A stretch of 64,000 nucleotides of DNA from Nitratireductor kimnyeongensis (GCF_019891395.1 NZ_CP078143.1:930001-994000), one strand, 5' to 3'. Positions 26,985 through 35,549 are shown, numbered from the stretch's first letter. Notes: a model not told the origin generated them from the sequence alone. Program-made: numbers and translations.

Positions 26985-27964
26985 CTATCTGCTTCTCCAC
27001 AAACGATCTGAAAATCGACGTCGTTGCCGAAACGGACCGCATCGTCCGAGCACTGCGTACCCAGCTCCGTACCAGCCTGCGCAAACGCGGGTTAGTGCTC
27101 GGAGTGTCGGGTGGCATCGATTCCAGCGTCTGCGCAGCCCTTGCCGCCCGGGCATTGGGGCCGGAACGCGTCTTTTGCCTGTTCATGCCGGAATATGACT
27201 CGGATCCCGAAAGCCTGCGGCTTGGTCAGGAGGTTGCGAGCGTTTTTGGGCTTGAAAGCGTCATCGAAGACATCGGTCCAACCCTGGAAGCCATGGGGTG
27301 TTATGACCGGCGCGACGCTTTCATCCGCCAGGTGGTGCCGGAATTCGGCCCGGGCTGGTCTATGAAGATCGCCATCGCCAATGCCCTCACCACCAAGGCC
27401 TACAACATTTCCTATCTCGTGGTGCGCAGGCCCGACGGGACGGTCGAGAAACACCGTCTTCCACCCGAGGTGTATCTGGGTATCGTCGCTGCCACCAACA
27501 TGAAGCAACGCACCCGCAAGCAGCTCGAATATTACCATGCTGATCGGCTGAACTATGCGGTGATCGGCACCCCGAACCGACTGGAATACGATCAGGGATT
27601 CTTTGTGAAAAATGGCGACGGCGCCGCTGATGTGAAGCCCATCGCCCATCTCTACAAGTCACAGGTCTACCAGCTCGCAAAACATCTGGGCGTGCCTGCG
27701 GAAATCCGCCGGCGCATGCCGACAACAGACACCTATTCGCTCGCCCAGTCCCAAGAAGAGTTCTTTTTCGCCCTGCCTTATCGCGAAATGGACCTATGCC
27801 TTTACGGGCTCGACCACGATATTCCGGCCAAGAAGGTCGCCTGCGCCACGGGCCTCAGCGAGCGGCAGGTGGGCCTTGTGTGGCGCGACATCGCCGCAAA
27901 ACGCAAAGTGGCGCACTATCTGCATCTGCCACCGCAGACTGTGGAAGAGGTCTCGACACCGTGA
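26981..27964 (+). CDS. NAD-synthetase-like (NadE family) ATP-pyrophosphatase
   Basis: A 327-residue ammonia-dependent NadE-family protein. It has the PP-loop VSGGIDSSVCA (residues 42-52), AVIGTPNRLEYDQGFFVKNG (193-212) and DVKPIAHLYKSQVY (217-230), as in NAD synthetase. It lacks the N-terminal glutaminase domain of glutamine-dependent NadE. Between about 136 and 170 it has an extra segment with ISYLVVRRPDGTVEK that classic NadE lacks. Its start overlaps the ligase stop by 4 nt, making it part of the biosynthetic operon. I infer amidation of a pathway carboxylate, but a true NAD-synthesis role cannot be excluded. Confidence 0.78.
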   Translation: MTICFSTNDLKIDVVAETDRIVRALRTQLRTSLRKRGLVLGVSGGIDSSVCAALAARALGPERVFCLFMPEYDSDPESLRLGQEVASVFGLESVIEDIGPTLEAMGCYDRRDAFIRQVVPEFGPGWSMKIAIANALTTKAYNISYLVVRRPDGTVEKHRLPPEVYLGIVAATNMKQRTRKQLEYYHADRLNYAVIGTPNRLEYDQGFFVKNGDGAADVKPIAHLYKSQVYQLAKHLGVPAEIRRRMPTTDTYSLAQSQEEFFFALPYREMDLCLYGLDHDIPAKKVACATGLSERQVGLVWRDIAAKRKVAHYLHLPPQTVEEVSTP

Positions 27965-29050
27965 TCATCCGGCCTTCCTGGAAGCCAGAAGCGACGAACC
28001 GGGGAAACGCAGAAGCATACCGAAAAGGTCGCGCGGCTCATCGGGATCCGCGAGAAGGTCAAGCTCGATGAAGTGACTGGTCTCGCGCACCCGGTCATAG
28101 ACATAACGCAATGCCGAAAAGTCCTCCGTCGCGAAACCCACGGAATCGAACAGCGTGATTTGTCGCGCATCGCGCCGCCCTTTCACCTTTCCAGCAATCA
28201 CCTGCCACAATTCTTCTACCGGGTGATCTTCCGCAAGCTGCTGGATTTCGCCCTCAATACGGGTCTGCGGAGGATACTCGACGAAAATGTCGGATCGGGT
28301 GAGAATATCGCGATGCAGTTCTGTCTTGCCGGGGCAGTCACCACCCACCGCATTGATGTGCACGCCGGAGCCGACCATATTGTCGGTGAGGATTGTGGCA
28401 TATTGCTTGTCAGCTGTCGCCGTGGTGATGATGTCCGCTCCTTCGACCGCCTCTTCCGGCGTGCTGCACGCGACCATTTCGAAACCCAACCCTTGCAGAT
28501 TGCGCAGACATTTTTCTGTTGCATCACCATCGATGTCGTAGAGCCTGAGGCGATCGACACCGAGGGCGGCTTTGAAGGCCATCGCCTGGAACTCGGACTG
28601 CGCGCCATTGCCGATAAGCGCCATGGTACGCGACCCTTCCGGCGCCAGATATTTCGCTGCCAGCGCAGAGGTGGCGGCAGTGCGTAACGCTGTGAGGATG
28701 GTCATTTCGGTAATCAGAAGGGGATAACCATTGCCCACATCGGCATACACTCCGAATGCGGTCACCGTCTGTCGGCCCTCGCGCGTGTTTTTGGGATGAC
28801 CGTTCACATATTTGAAGCCGTAGTGCCTGCCATCGCTTGTCGGCATCAGCTCGATCACACCTTCACGGCTGTGGGAGGCCACACGCGGTGTCTTGTCGAA
28901 ATCCTCCCAGCGGCGGAAATCCTCTTCAATGTAGTCGGTCAATTCCGCCAGGAACCGCTCGACACCAATCTCCAGCACCAACTCCATCATGTGATGCACA
29001 CTGACGAAAGGAACGAGGTTCAGCTTGTCGCTTGCGGGAGTGTATTTCAT
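27965..29050 (-). CDS. Ornithine cyclodeaminase
   Basis: A 361-residue NAD-dependent enzyme of the ornithine cyclodeaminase/mu-crystallin family, converting L-ornithine to L-proline and ammonia. Visible features are KYVNGHPKNTREGRQTVTAF near residue 80 for substrate binding, RTAATSALAAKYLAPEGS near 127, the Rossmann motif ALIGNGAQSEFQ near 149, and NAVGGDCPGKTELHR near 242 with the catalytic aspartate. It is transcribed with arginase, 2 nt downstream. Its stop codon abuts the NadE-like stop with no base between. The length and ornithine-site sequence match the Agrobacterium ArcB type. Confidence 0.9.
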   Translation of the reverse strand: MKYTPASDKLNLVPFVSVHHMMELVLEIGVERFLAELTDYIEEDFRRWEDFDKTPRVASHSREGVIELMPTSDGRHYGFKYVNGHPKNTREGRQTVTAFGVYADVGNGYPLLITEMTILTALRTAATSALAAKYLAPEGSRTMALIGNGAQSEFQAMAFKAALGVDRLRLYDIDGDATEKCLRNLQGLGFEMVACSTPEEAVEGADIITTATADKQYATILTDNMVGSGVHINAVGGDCPGKTELHRDILTRSDIFVEYPPQTRIEGEIQQLAEDHPVEELWQVIAGKVKGRRDARQITLFDSVGFATEDFSALRYVYDRVRETSHFIELDLLADPDEPRDLFGMLLRFPGSSLLASRKAG

Positions 29051-29052
29051 TC

Positions 29053-29973
29053 TTAATGGCTCCTTGTTGGCCGGTCCATGATGCGCCGGCCAAGCAGACT
29101 GGCTGTGAGATCGACGAGCAGGGTGGCCGTGCGACCGCGCTCATCGAGAAAGGGATTGAGTTCCACGAGGTCGAGGCTGGTGACGAGGCCACTGTCATGC
29201 AGCATTTCCATCGCCAGATGCGCCTCTCGAAAAGTCGCGCCGCCAGGCACGGTAGTGCCAACAGCCGGGGCAATGGCCGGATCGAGAAAGTCGACATCGA
29301 GGCTGACATGCAGGCATCCACCTTCGGTCGCCACGCGCTCCAGAAATGTGCGCAGCAGCGGCGCAAGGCCATGTTCGTCGAGCGCCCGCATGTCGTGAAC
29401 CGTAACGCCTGCGTGATGCAGCGCCTCCCGCTCGGCGGGATCCACGCTGCGCAACCCCATTGCACAAATACGTGTCGGGTCGATCGCGGCTTGAAGCGGA
29501 GGAAAATACCCTTCGAAGCCCGGCTGGCCGCTCGCATAGGCGAGTGGGACGCCATGCAGATTGCCGCTGGTGCTGGTTTCAAGCGTGTGAAAGTCTGGAT
29601 GTGCATCGAGCCAAAGAACGAAGAGTGGCCTGTCGGTCTCGGCCGCGCGGCGCGCTACACCGGAGAGCGTCCCTGCCGCCATGCTGTGATCTCCGCCGAG
29701 AAAGATCGGCATACCATCGCCACACGCCTCATAGGCTGCCTCACTGATCGCAGCTGTCCACGCGACGATCTCCGGCAGAGCCCTCAGGGCTGGGTTGCCG
29801 TGTAACCTTACGTCCTGCCGCGCTGGAACAACGGTTCCCAAATCGGTGACCTGATGGCCAAGCTCGCCAAGGGCAGCCACGAGACCCGCCGTGCGCAATG
29901 CGCTCGGCCCCATCTCGCAGCCCATGCGCCCTGCCCCATCCTGCACCGGAATGCCCAAAATCTTACAATGCAT
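29053..29973 (-). CDS. Arginase
   Basis: A 306-residue manganese enzyme hydrolysing L-arginine to ornithine and urea. All metal-site motifs are present: GGDHSMAAGT, LWLDAHPDFHT and SLDVDFLDPAIAPAVGT. The longer reading from 30048 would add 25 residues with no family match; the ATG at 29973 begins MHCKILGIPVQDGAGRMGCEMG, as in arginases. Together with ornithine cyclodeaminase it gives the arginine-to-proline route known in Agrobacterium and Sinorhizobium. A divergent Lrp regulator lies 129 nt upstream. Confidence 0.92.
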   Translation of the reverse strand: MHCKILGIPVQDGAGRMGCEMGPSALRTAGLVAALGELGHQVTDLGTVVPARQDVRLHGNPALRALPEIVAWTAAISEAAYEACGDGMPIFLGGDHSMAAGTLSGVARRAAETDRPLFVLWLDAHPDFHTLETSTSGNLHGVPLAYASGQPGFEGYFPPLQAAIDPTRICAMGLRSVDPAEREALHHAGVTVHDMRALDEHGLAPLLRTFLERVATEGGCLHVSLDVDFLDPAIAPAVGTTVPGGATFREAHLAMEMLHDSGLVTSLDLVELNPFLDERGRTATLLVDLTASLLGRRIMDRPTRSH

Positions 29974-30069
29974 GCTGCCTGCACCCCGTCGAAGACCGCC
30001 GGTATAGGAACCCGAATCGCCGGCAGAACGAACAAACCAAATTGCCAAAAATCACAGCGTCACTTATCA

Positions 30070-30081
30070 TATTGATCAATA
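30070..30081. promoter_or_regulatory. Candidate Lrp-type operator
   Basis: TATTGATCAATA is a perfect 12-bp palindrome in an AT-rich stretch of the divergent gap, 21 bp before the lrp-like start and about 97 bp upstream of the arginase start. Lrp/AsnC proteins bind short AT-rich dyads, so this is a plausible site for control of both directions. Confidence 0.45.
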
Positions 30082-30102
30082 CGAATTGCGTTTTGAGAAA
30101 TC

Positions 30103-30540
30103 ATGGACGAGCTGGACGAACGTCTGATCACCCTACTGCGTCATGATGCGCGCCGGAGTATTTCGGACCTGGCCATGGATCTGGGCGTTTCACGCGCCAC
30201 GACCCGTGCACGCATGGAGCGGCTGGAAAAGGCGGGGCACATTGTCGGCTACACGGTCATTCTGAGGGCCGACACGGTGGCAGCGCCAGTACGCGGCATC
30301 ACCATGGTGGAGATCGAAGGGCGATCCGCGGACAGGGTGATCCATGCGTTGGAAGGATTTCCGGAGGTCTCGGCCATTCACACCACCAATGGCAGGTGGG
30401 ACATCGTGGTGGAGCTCGGTGCCTCCACCCTCACCGATCTCGACGCTGTGCTGCGCCGCATCCGCCTCGTCCCGGGCATCATGAACAGCGAAACAAGCCT
30501 GCTGCTCGCGACCCCGCACAGCACGCGGGCGCGGCTGTGA
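30103..30540 (+). CDS. Lrp/AsnC-family transcriptional regulator
   Basis: A 145-residue regulator with the Lrp layout. An N-terminal helix-turn-helix (about 1-50, with SISDLAMDLGVSRATTRARM) precedes a C-terminal RAM effector domain (about 65-145) containing EVSAIHTTNGRWDIVVEL. It diverges from the arginase-ornithine cyclodeaminase operon, the arrangement of arginine-catabolic activators of this family. The ligand is probably an amino acid such as arginine or ornithine. Confidence 0.92.
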   Translation: MDELDERLITLLRHDARRSISDLAMDLGVSRATTRARMERLEKAGHIVGYTVILRADTVAAPVRGITMVEIEGRSADRVIHALEGFPEVSAIHTTNGRWDIVVELGASTLTDLDAVLRRIRLVPGIMNSETSLLLATPHSTRARL

Positions 30541-30619
30541 ACACGGTTTATAGGGGCGTTAACCTGATGCTTCTAACCTGAAATCCCCTGCTCCATCCGT
30601 AAACTGCGAGCCAACAACG

Positions 30620-31690
30620 ATGCCAGACAAAACCGTGGAGCCTGTTCGCTGGGGCATTGTCGGCACGGGAACCATGGCCGACCAATTTGCCGAGGATCTC
30701 AAACTTTCCGACGGCGCCGTGCTTGCAGCGGTTTCTTCACGAAATTCAGACAAAGCGAAGGCTTTCGCTGTTCGCCATGGGAGCCAAATATCGGCGCACG
30801 CCTCCTATTCGGGCCTTCTTGCTGATCAGACAGTGGATGCCGTCTATGTGGCGACACCCAATGACACGCATTTCGCGGCAGCAAGCGCAGCGATCGAGAG
30901 CGGCAAAGGGGTTCTGGTGGAAAAACCGCTTGTTGCGACAAGCGCAGAAGCCGCCCGTCTGGCTGCGCTTGCTGCGGAGCGAGACGTTTTCCTGATGGAA
31001 GCCATGTGGACACGCTTTCTGCCTGCCATCACGAAAGCAAAGACGCTGATCGAGGAAGGCGCCATCGGCAAGGTTTCAAGCCTGCAAGGCATGCTTGCCT
31101 TTCACCATCCCTATGATCCCGAAAGCCGCTTTTATTCGAAAGAGCGGGGCGGTGGAGCAATGCTCGATCTGGGCGTTTACGGTGTGTCGCTTTCCCGCCT
31201 TCTGATGGGAGACCCTGTCGAACTCAGCGGGGAATGGCAGGCGGCTCCGACCGGTGTGGATCGCGCGGCATCTTTCACACTGCGCTTCAAAAATGACGTC
31301 GTCGCCACTCTCTCCTGCGCGTTCGATCATGAGGGCGACAACAGCTTCATCATCGAGGGAAGCAGGGGAGTGCTGGTCCTGCCTGCCCCTTTCATCGCTG
31401 CGCGGGACGTTTTGGAATGCTCAACCGGGTTTGCGGCGCGCCTCGCCACGATCCCGGGACGTTCTGCCTCAGCTCTTGCGATCCGCAAACTCGTATCGAG
31501 GCTGCCTCTGCCCGGCATTCGCAAACACAGTTTTCCCTATAGTGGTCATGGTCTTCAATTCGAGATCGAAGCGGCATCCAGTGCCATCCGTGCGCGCAAG
31601 ACGTCCCATCCCGTAATGCACCCGCTCGACAGCGCCCGCACGCTGGAGATCATCGAAACCGTTCTAAGGGAAGAAAACCGGCAGCCCTGA
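30620..31690 (+). CDS. Gfo/Idh/MocA-family oxidoreductase
   Basis: A 356-residue NAD(P)-dependent oxidoreductase. The N-terminal Rossmann domain starts RWGIVGTGTMADQFAEDL, with the family dinucleotide motif near residues 10-17. The EKPLV motif carrying the substrate lysine is near 100, and the C-terminal half begins around 130 with EAMWTRFLPAI. Close relatives act on trans-1,2-dihydrobenzene-1,2-diol or on sugars; the substrate here is unknown. It converges with a second member of the same superfamily with only 4 nt between the stops. Confidence 0.88.
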   Translation: MPDKTVEPVRWGIVGTGTMADQFAEDLKLSDGAVLAAVSSRNSDKAKAFAVRHGSQISAHASYSGLLADQTVDAVYVATPNDTHFAAASAAIESGKGVLVEKPLVATSAEAARLAALAAERDVFLMEAMWTRFLPAITKAKTLIEEGAIGKVSSLQGMLAFHHPYDPESRFYSKERGGGAMLDLGVYGVSLSRLLMGDPVELSGEWQAAPTGVDRAASFTLRFKNDVVATLSCAFDHEGDNSFIIEGSRGVLVLPAPFIAARDVLECSTGFAARLATIPGRSASALAIRKLVSRLPLPGIRKHSFPYSGHGLQFEIEAASSAIRARKTSHPVMHPLDSARTLEIIETVLREENRQP

Positions 31691-31694
31691 TCTC

Positions 31695-32858
31695 TCAGGA
31701 TCCGCTCCAGCGCGGGCTGAACTCGAAACCGGTCTTAGGCGTGTAGTCATTCTCCCCGGCATTGAGCGCAAGGACCAGCTCCGTGAGGTGCAATGCCACT
31801 TTCCCGGAGAAAAACGGGGTTCGTCCCTCTTCCAGCGCGGCAGCCTGTTCAGCGATGCCGCCCATGAAGTCTATCTGCGAAGGGTATGATGGCAACGTCC
31901 GCTTCTTGCCTGCCTTGAGGCCTGTGACGCGCCTACCCGGGGAAACACGAACCGGAAGGGTTCGGCCGATCCTGTGTTCGATGAAATTGAGAGCACGTTC
32001 GAGAAACGATCTCTCCCCTCCGGGCGCCGAAAGGTGAATGGGCGAGTTGTCATCCCAGAGATCACGCAGGAACAGGCTGCCTTTGTCCCCTAGAACGGTG
32101 AACGAACGGTCGCGCGGTGCAGCCAGACCGCAGGTGAGTCGCGCTCGGACGCCACTTTCGAAGGTCAGGATACCCACTGAAAAATCCGGTGCCAGCGCTT
32201 CTTCGTCTCCCACCCCCTTGTCTGGAAAGCAAAGCGCGGAAGACGCCGAGAGATGAGCGACCGGGCCGAAGAGCTCTACCAGCCAGCTCAACGCGTAGCC
32301 GGCATGTTCCAGCGTGCAGCCGACCTTGAATTCTTCCGCTCCGGGCCAGGGGGCGCCCGAGCGGCTCCTCCAGTTCCGCCAGTCGGCGCGGAAAACGGGA
32401 CCATCCTCCATCTCCGCATAGACAAGGCGTGGCCGGCCGATCCGGCCTTCCGAAAGAAGGCGGGCAAACGCGTCATGGGCCGTGCTCAATGCGTTTGCAG
32501 GCGCACAGCAAAGGGTAAGGCCGCGTTCGGCTGCAAGCTGCGCCACTGCTTCTGCTTCGTCGAGGCGCATGGCGAGCGGCTTCTCGCAATAGACGTGCTT
32601 GCCGGCTTCAAGACACGCCTTGTTGACTGCGTAATGGCTCTCCGGATTGGTCAGATTGACGACGATGCCCACCTCCCCGTCCTCAAGAAGGGCCTGCATG
32701 TCGGTATAGGCGCGCACTTTGTGAAAAGCGCAAAACCGGGCGAGCCTTGCTGAATCCCGGTCCCATACACCCGCCAGTTGGAGGCCCGGATGGTTTTCCA
32801 GCGTGGTCATGTAGTAGTCAGCGACGAAGCCCGTGCCGACAAAAGCGATTTTCGACAT
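31695..32858 (-). CDS. Gfo/Idh/MocA-family oxidoreductase
   Basis: A 387-residue oxidoreductase with a Rossmann start KIAFVGTGFVADYYMTTL, HVYCEKPLAMRLDEAEAVAQ near residue 90 containing the catalytic lysine, and a C-terminal alpha/beta substrate domain. Residues near 280-320 are basic and depart from typical sugar dehydrogenases. The start at 32858 fits best; another ATG lies 12 nt earlier. It is transcribed with the GH5 gene 25 nt upstream, so it may act on a sugar or polysaccharide precursor. Confidence 0.86.
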   Translation of the reverse strand: MSKIAFVGTGFVADYYMTTLENHPGLQLAGVWDRDSARLARFCAFHKVRAYTDMQALLEDGEVGIVVNLTNPESHYAVNKACLEAGKHVYCEKPLAMRLDEAEAVAQLAAERGLTLCCAPANALSTAHDAFARLLSEGRIGRPRLVYAEMEDGPVFRADWRNWRSRSGAPWPGAEEFKVGCTLEHAGYALSWLVELFGPVAHLSASSALCFPDKGVGDEEALAPDFSVGILTFESGVRARLTCGLAAPRDRSFTVLGDKGSLFLRDLWDDNSPIHLSAPGGERSFLERALNFIEHRIGRTLPVRVSPGRRVTGLKAGKKRTLPSYPSQIDFMGGIAEQAAALEEGRTPFFSGKVALHLTELVLALNAGENDYTPKTGFEFSPRWSGS

Positions 32859-32883
32859 TGCAAGCCTCACTCAGATCCTGAGC

Positions 32884-34173
32884 TCATTTCTCCAGCGCAC
32901 GGATCATGCGCAGTACATCGTCCTCTGCAGGATTTCCGCCAAATTCCTCGACAATGCCGAAAGCCCCACCATAACCCCAAATAGACCAAGCAAAGCCGCG
33001 CTCCTCCGCCTTTTCGATCATGTCGCGGGTATAGGCAGCGCGCCACGCACCGGGCATCACCGCAGGGTTCTGGTACTCCTGACGGATCATGCCGAACTCA
33101 CCAAGAAGGATGTTCTTTGGATCGACATTATGGCGCGCTGCCCAGTCCGCCACCGTCTTGAATGGTGCATCCATCTGCGCATCCAGTTCCTCGGGTGTAT
33201 CGACACCAGCAATCTGCTCATCGAGATAGTCGATCATGCCAGAACGGCGCATGAAGGGCGCCTCGCTGCGGATGCGTTGACGCGCTTGCTCTACCGCATC
33301 GTCCAATTCGGACCTGTGCTCATGGGGAGGATAGGGTATGCCCGTGACATAGCGAATGAAATCGCCTGCCCATAGCGCTCCCTGCGTCGTCAGGATGAAC
33401 GGATCGTAGGAGTGAAAGGCCCAAAGAATATTGTCGTCGGGAATGCTGTTCGGGTTGAGTGCCGAAAGCCCTTCGGCCGAACCCCAGCACGCACCTGACA
33501 AGACAAGTGTGGTGCGCGGCGCGGAAGAACGCGCTGCTGCAAACAGCCGACCAAGCTGCTCGTCCCAGGTTGCGCCCTCTACACCTTCGCAGCCCGTCAC
33601 GGGTTCGTTCATCAGTTCGTAGGCGACCTGCTCTGGATCCTCGCCGGCAAGCGTGCGGCCCACATCCCGCACCAGCTCCAGATAACGTTCAAACAGCGCA
33701 TCATCGCGAAGCAGCTCTTCAACCCCGGCAAACCGGTCGGCACCGCGCGGAATCGGATGAAGATCGACGATCACCTTCAGCCCGGCCGCATTGACGGATC
33801 TCACACCTTCCAGCACCGAACTCAGAAGCCGTTCACGCAGATGCGCGGCCTTCGGAGAGAGAAATGGAATGGGATCGACGGGCATGCGCAGGAAATCGAA
33901 CCCGGTCTCCTTGAGCTGCGCCAAATCGCTGGAATTCAGTTTTCGACGCCATTCGGGATAAGGCAGAAGCACGCCATCCCGCGACCATTCCGCCTCGTTT
34001 GGCCAGGTATCCCAAAGGTCGAGATTGAGGCCGCGCTCAGGCGCGAAGGTGGCTGCCTCAAGCGGCCCGGAAGCCAGCGCCAAAAGGCCGATTACCGCCA
34101 ATCCGGGCTTCAACCACGCCATTCTGCTCGCCATCCAGTGCCCCCGTTTCCTGATCCGTGCGGCAAACACCAC
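32884..34173 (-). CDS. Secreted glycoside hydrolase family 5 (cellulase-like)
   Basis: A 429-residue exported glycosidase. A hydrophobic signal (AVIGLLALASGPLEA, ending near residue 40) follows a basic N-terminus; a shorter start at 34134 would give a more usual signal. GH5 active-site motifs are present: acid/base Glu190 in YELMNEPV and nucleophile Glu359 in LLGEFGMI, plus HSYDPF near 255. Members cleave beta-1,4 or beta-1,3 glucans and mannans. In rhizobial polysaccharide loci such enzymes trim or release exopolysaccharide. The true target is not readable here. Confidence 0.85.
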   Translation of the reverse strand: MVFAARIRKRGHWMASRMAWLKPGLAVIGLLALASGPLEAATFAPERGLNLDLWDTWPNEAEWSRDGVLLPYPEWRRKLNSSDLAQLKETGFDFLRMPVDPIPFLSPKAAHLRERLLSSVLEGVRSVNAAGLKVIVDLHPIPRGADRFAGVEELLRDDALFERYLELVRDVGRTLAGEDPEQVAYELMNEPVTGCEGVEGATWDEQLGRLFAAARSSAPRTTLVLSGACWGSAEGLSALNPNSIPDDNILWAFHSYDPFILTTQGALWAGDFIRYVTGIPYPPHEHRSELDDAVEQARQRIRSEAPFMRRSGMIDYLDEQIAGVDTPEELDAQMDAPFKTVADWAARHNVDPKNILLGEFGMIRQEYQNPAVMPGAWRAAYTRDMIEKAEERGFAWSIWGYGGAFGIVEEFGGNPAEDDVLRMIRALEK

Positions 34174-34257
34174 ACCTTCCGGATACCAGCCGCGGATTAA
34201 CGAAACATGGTGATGACCGCCGGCAACCCGTGCTTCAGGGCGCCTTTATAAATTTGG

Positions 34258-34324
34258 GAAATTCCGGTTTGAAATTCTGAAATTCGCTCTGGAATAACGG
34301 AAAACCGGTCAAATTCCGAAATTC
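34258..34324. repeat. Four GAAATTC repeats downstream of ftsZ2
   Basis: GAAATTC occurs at 34258-34264, 34271-34277, 34279-34285 and 34318-34324, with a near-copy CAAATTC at 34310. CCGGTTT (34264-34270) also pairs with AAACCGG (34302-34308). The stretch is markedly AT-rich for this genome and lies between the tail of ftsZ2 and the start of the GH5 gene, so it could hold the GH5 promoter or a protein-binding array. Confidence 0.5.
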
Positions 34325-34326
34325 GA

Positions 34327-34341
34327 GCGGCGCGAAGCCGC
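34327..34341 (-). terminator. Short hairpin after ftsZ2
   Basis: GCGGC (34327-34331) pairs with GCCGC (34337-34341) around a 5-nt loop, about 20 nt past the ftsZ2 stop on the minus strand. It is followed on that strand by TCGAATTT rather than a strong T run, so termination is only probable. Confidence 0.4.
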
Positions 34342-34361
34342 CCGGAAAATCAGCGCACCAT

Positions 34362-35375
34362 TTAAGCGCGCAGCGCCTCGGCGTGACCGTTCTCGCCCGC
34401 CTGCGCATCCGTCTCGCTTGCCAGCCCGGCCGCAACGACGGAGACGCGGAAGACACCTTCCAGCTTGTCGTCGAAGATGGCACCGACGATAATTTCGGCA
34501 TCATCGCCGACTTCCTCGCGGATGCGGGTGGCAGCTTCGTCCACCTCGAAAAGGGTCATGTCGCGGCCACCGGAAATGGAAACCAGAACGCCGCGCGCGC
34601 CCTTCATGTTGGCTTCGTCCAGAAGCGGGTTGGCGATGGCCGCTTCCGCCGCCTTGATTGCGCGTGCATCGCCTGTTGCCTCGCCCGTTCCCATCATGGC
34701 GCGGCCCATGTCACGCATCACCGAACGAACATCGGCAAAGTCCAGATTGATCAGTCCTTCCTTGACGATCAGGTCGGTGATGCAGCGAACGCCCGAATAC
34801 AGCACCTTGTCGGCCAGTTCGAACGCTTCGGCAAAGGTCGTCTTGGCGTCTGCGATGCGGAAAAGATTCTGGTTGGGAATAACGATGACCGTGTCGGCGG
34901 CCTGTCGCAGCAGTTCGATACCCCTCTCGGCAATGGCCATGCGGCGATTGCCCTCGAACGTGAAGGGCTTTGTGACAACCGCAACCGTAAGAATGCCGGC
35001 ATTGCGTGCGGCAGCAGCAATGATGGGAGCAGCACCGGTGCCGGTGCCGCCGCCCATGCCGGCCGTCACGAAGCACATATGCGTGCCGGACAAATGATCC
35101 ATGATCTCGTCGATGGTCTCTTCGGCGGCGGCCTGACCGATCTCCGGCAGTGACCCGGCTCCGAGCCCCTCGGTCGAGTTCGCTCCAAGCTGAATAAGGC
35201 GCTCGGCCTTTGACATGGTGAGTGCCTGCGCATCGGTATTGGCTGCAATGAAGTCCACACCCTGCAGGCTTTGCGCAATCATGTTGTTGACGGCATTACC
35301 GCCACCGCCACCGACACCGACGATGGTGATCTTGGGGCGCATTTCAGAGATTTCGGGCTTCTTTCCGTCCGTCAT
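34362..35375 (-). CDS. ftsZ2: FtsZ2-type short FtsZ
   Basis: A 337-residue tubulin-like GTPase. The GTP-binding core [12 protein letters not shown] is at residues 107-118, the N-terminal loop [13 protein letters not shown] near 20-32, and the T7 loop INLDFADV at 209-216 carries the aspartates that hydrolyse GTP in the neighbouring subunit. The protein stops just after the core: the variable linker and the C-terminal peptide that binds FtsA are missing. Short second FtsZ proteins of this kind are known from Sinorhizobium meliloti. No other division or cell-wall genes are nearby. The ATG at 35375 fits; an upstream one at 35498 does not. Confidence 0.9.
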   Translation of the reverse strand: MTDGKKPEISEMRPKITIVGVGGGGGNAVNNMIAQSLQGVDFIAANTDAQALTMSKAERLIQLGANSTEGLGAGSLPEIGQAAAEETIDEIMDHLSGTHMCFVTAGMGGGTGTGAAPIIAAAARNAGILTVAVVTKPFTFEGNRRMAIAERGIELLRQAADTVIVIPNQNLFRIADAKTTFAEAFELADKVLYSGVRCITDLIVKEGLINLDFADVRSVMRDMGRAMMGTGEATGDARAIKAAEAAIANPLLDEANMKGARGVLVSISGGRDMTLFEVDEAATRIREEVGDDAEIIVGAIFDDKLEGVFRVSVVAAGLASETDAQAGENGHAEALRA

Positions 35376-35549
35376 AGGGCCTTGGTCCTTCCTGGGGGCA
35401 GGCGGCGAAAACGAATCGCTCCGCCCGCGCGTCCGCATCAGGGAATCAGAGTGCGCACGCTTGTTCAAGTGCGCGCTACACCTCGAATGCCGCCACAATA
35501 CGGCTCAGCTACAAATCTGATGACGCTTTGTAATCACCGGCCGGCGAAG

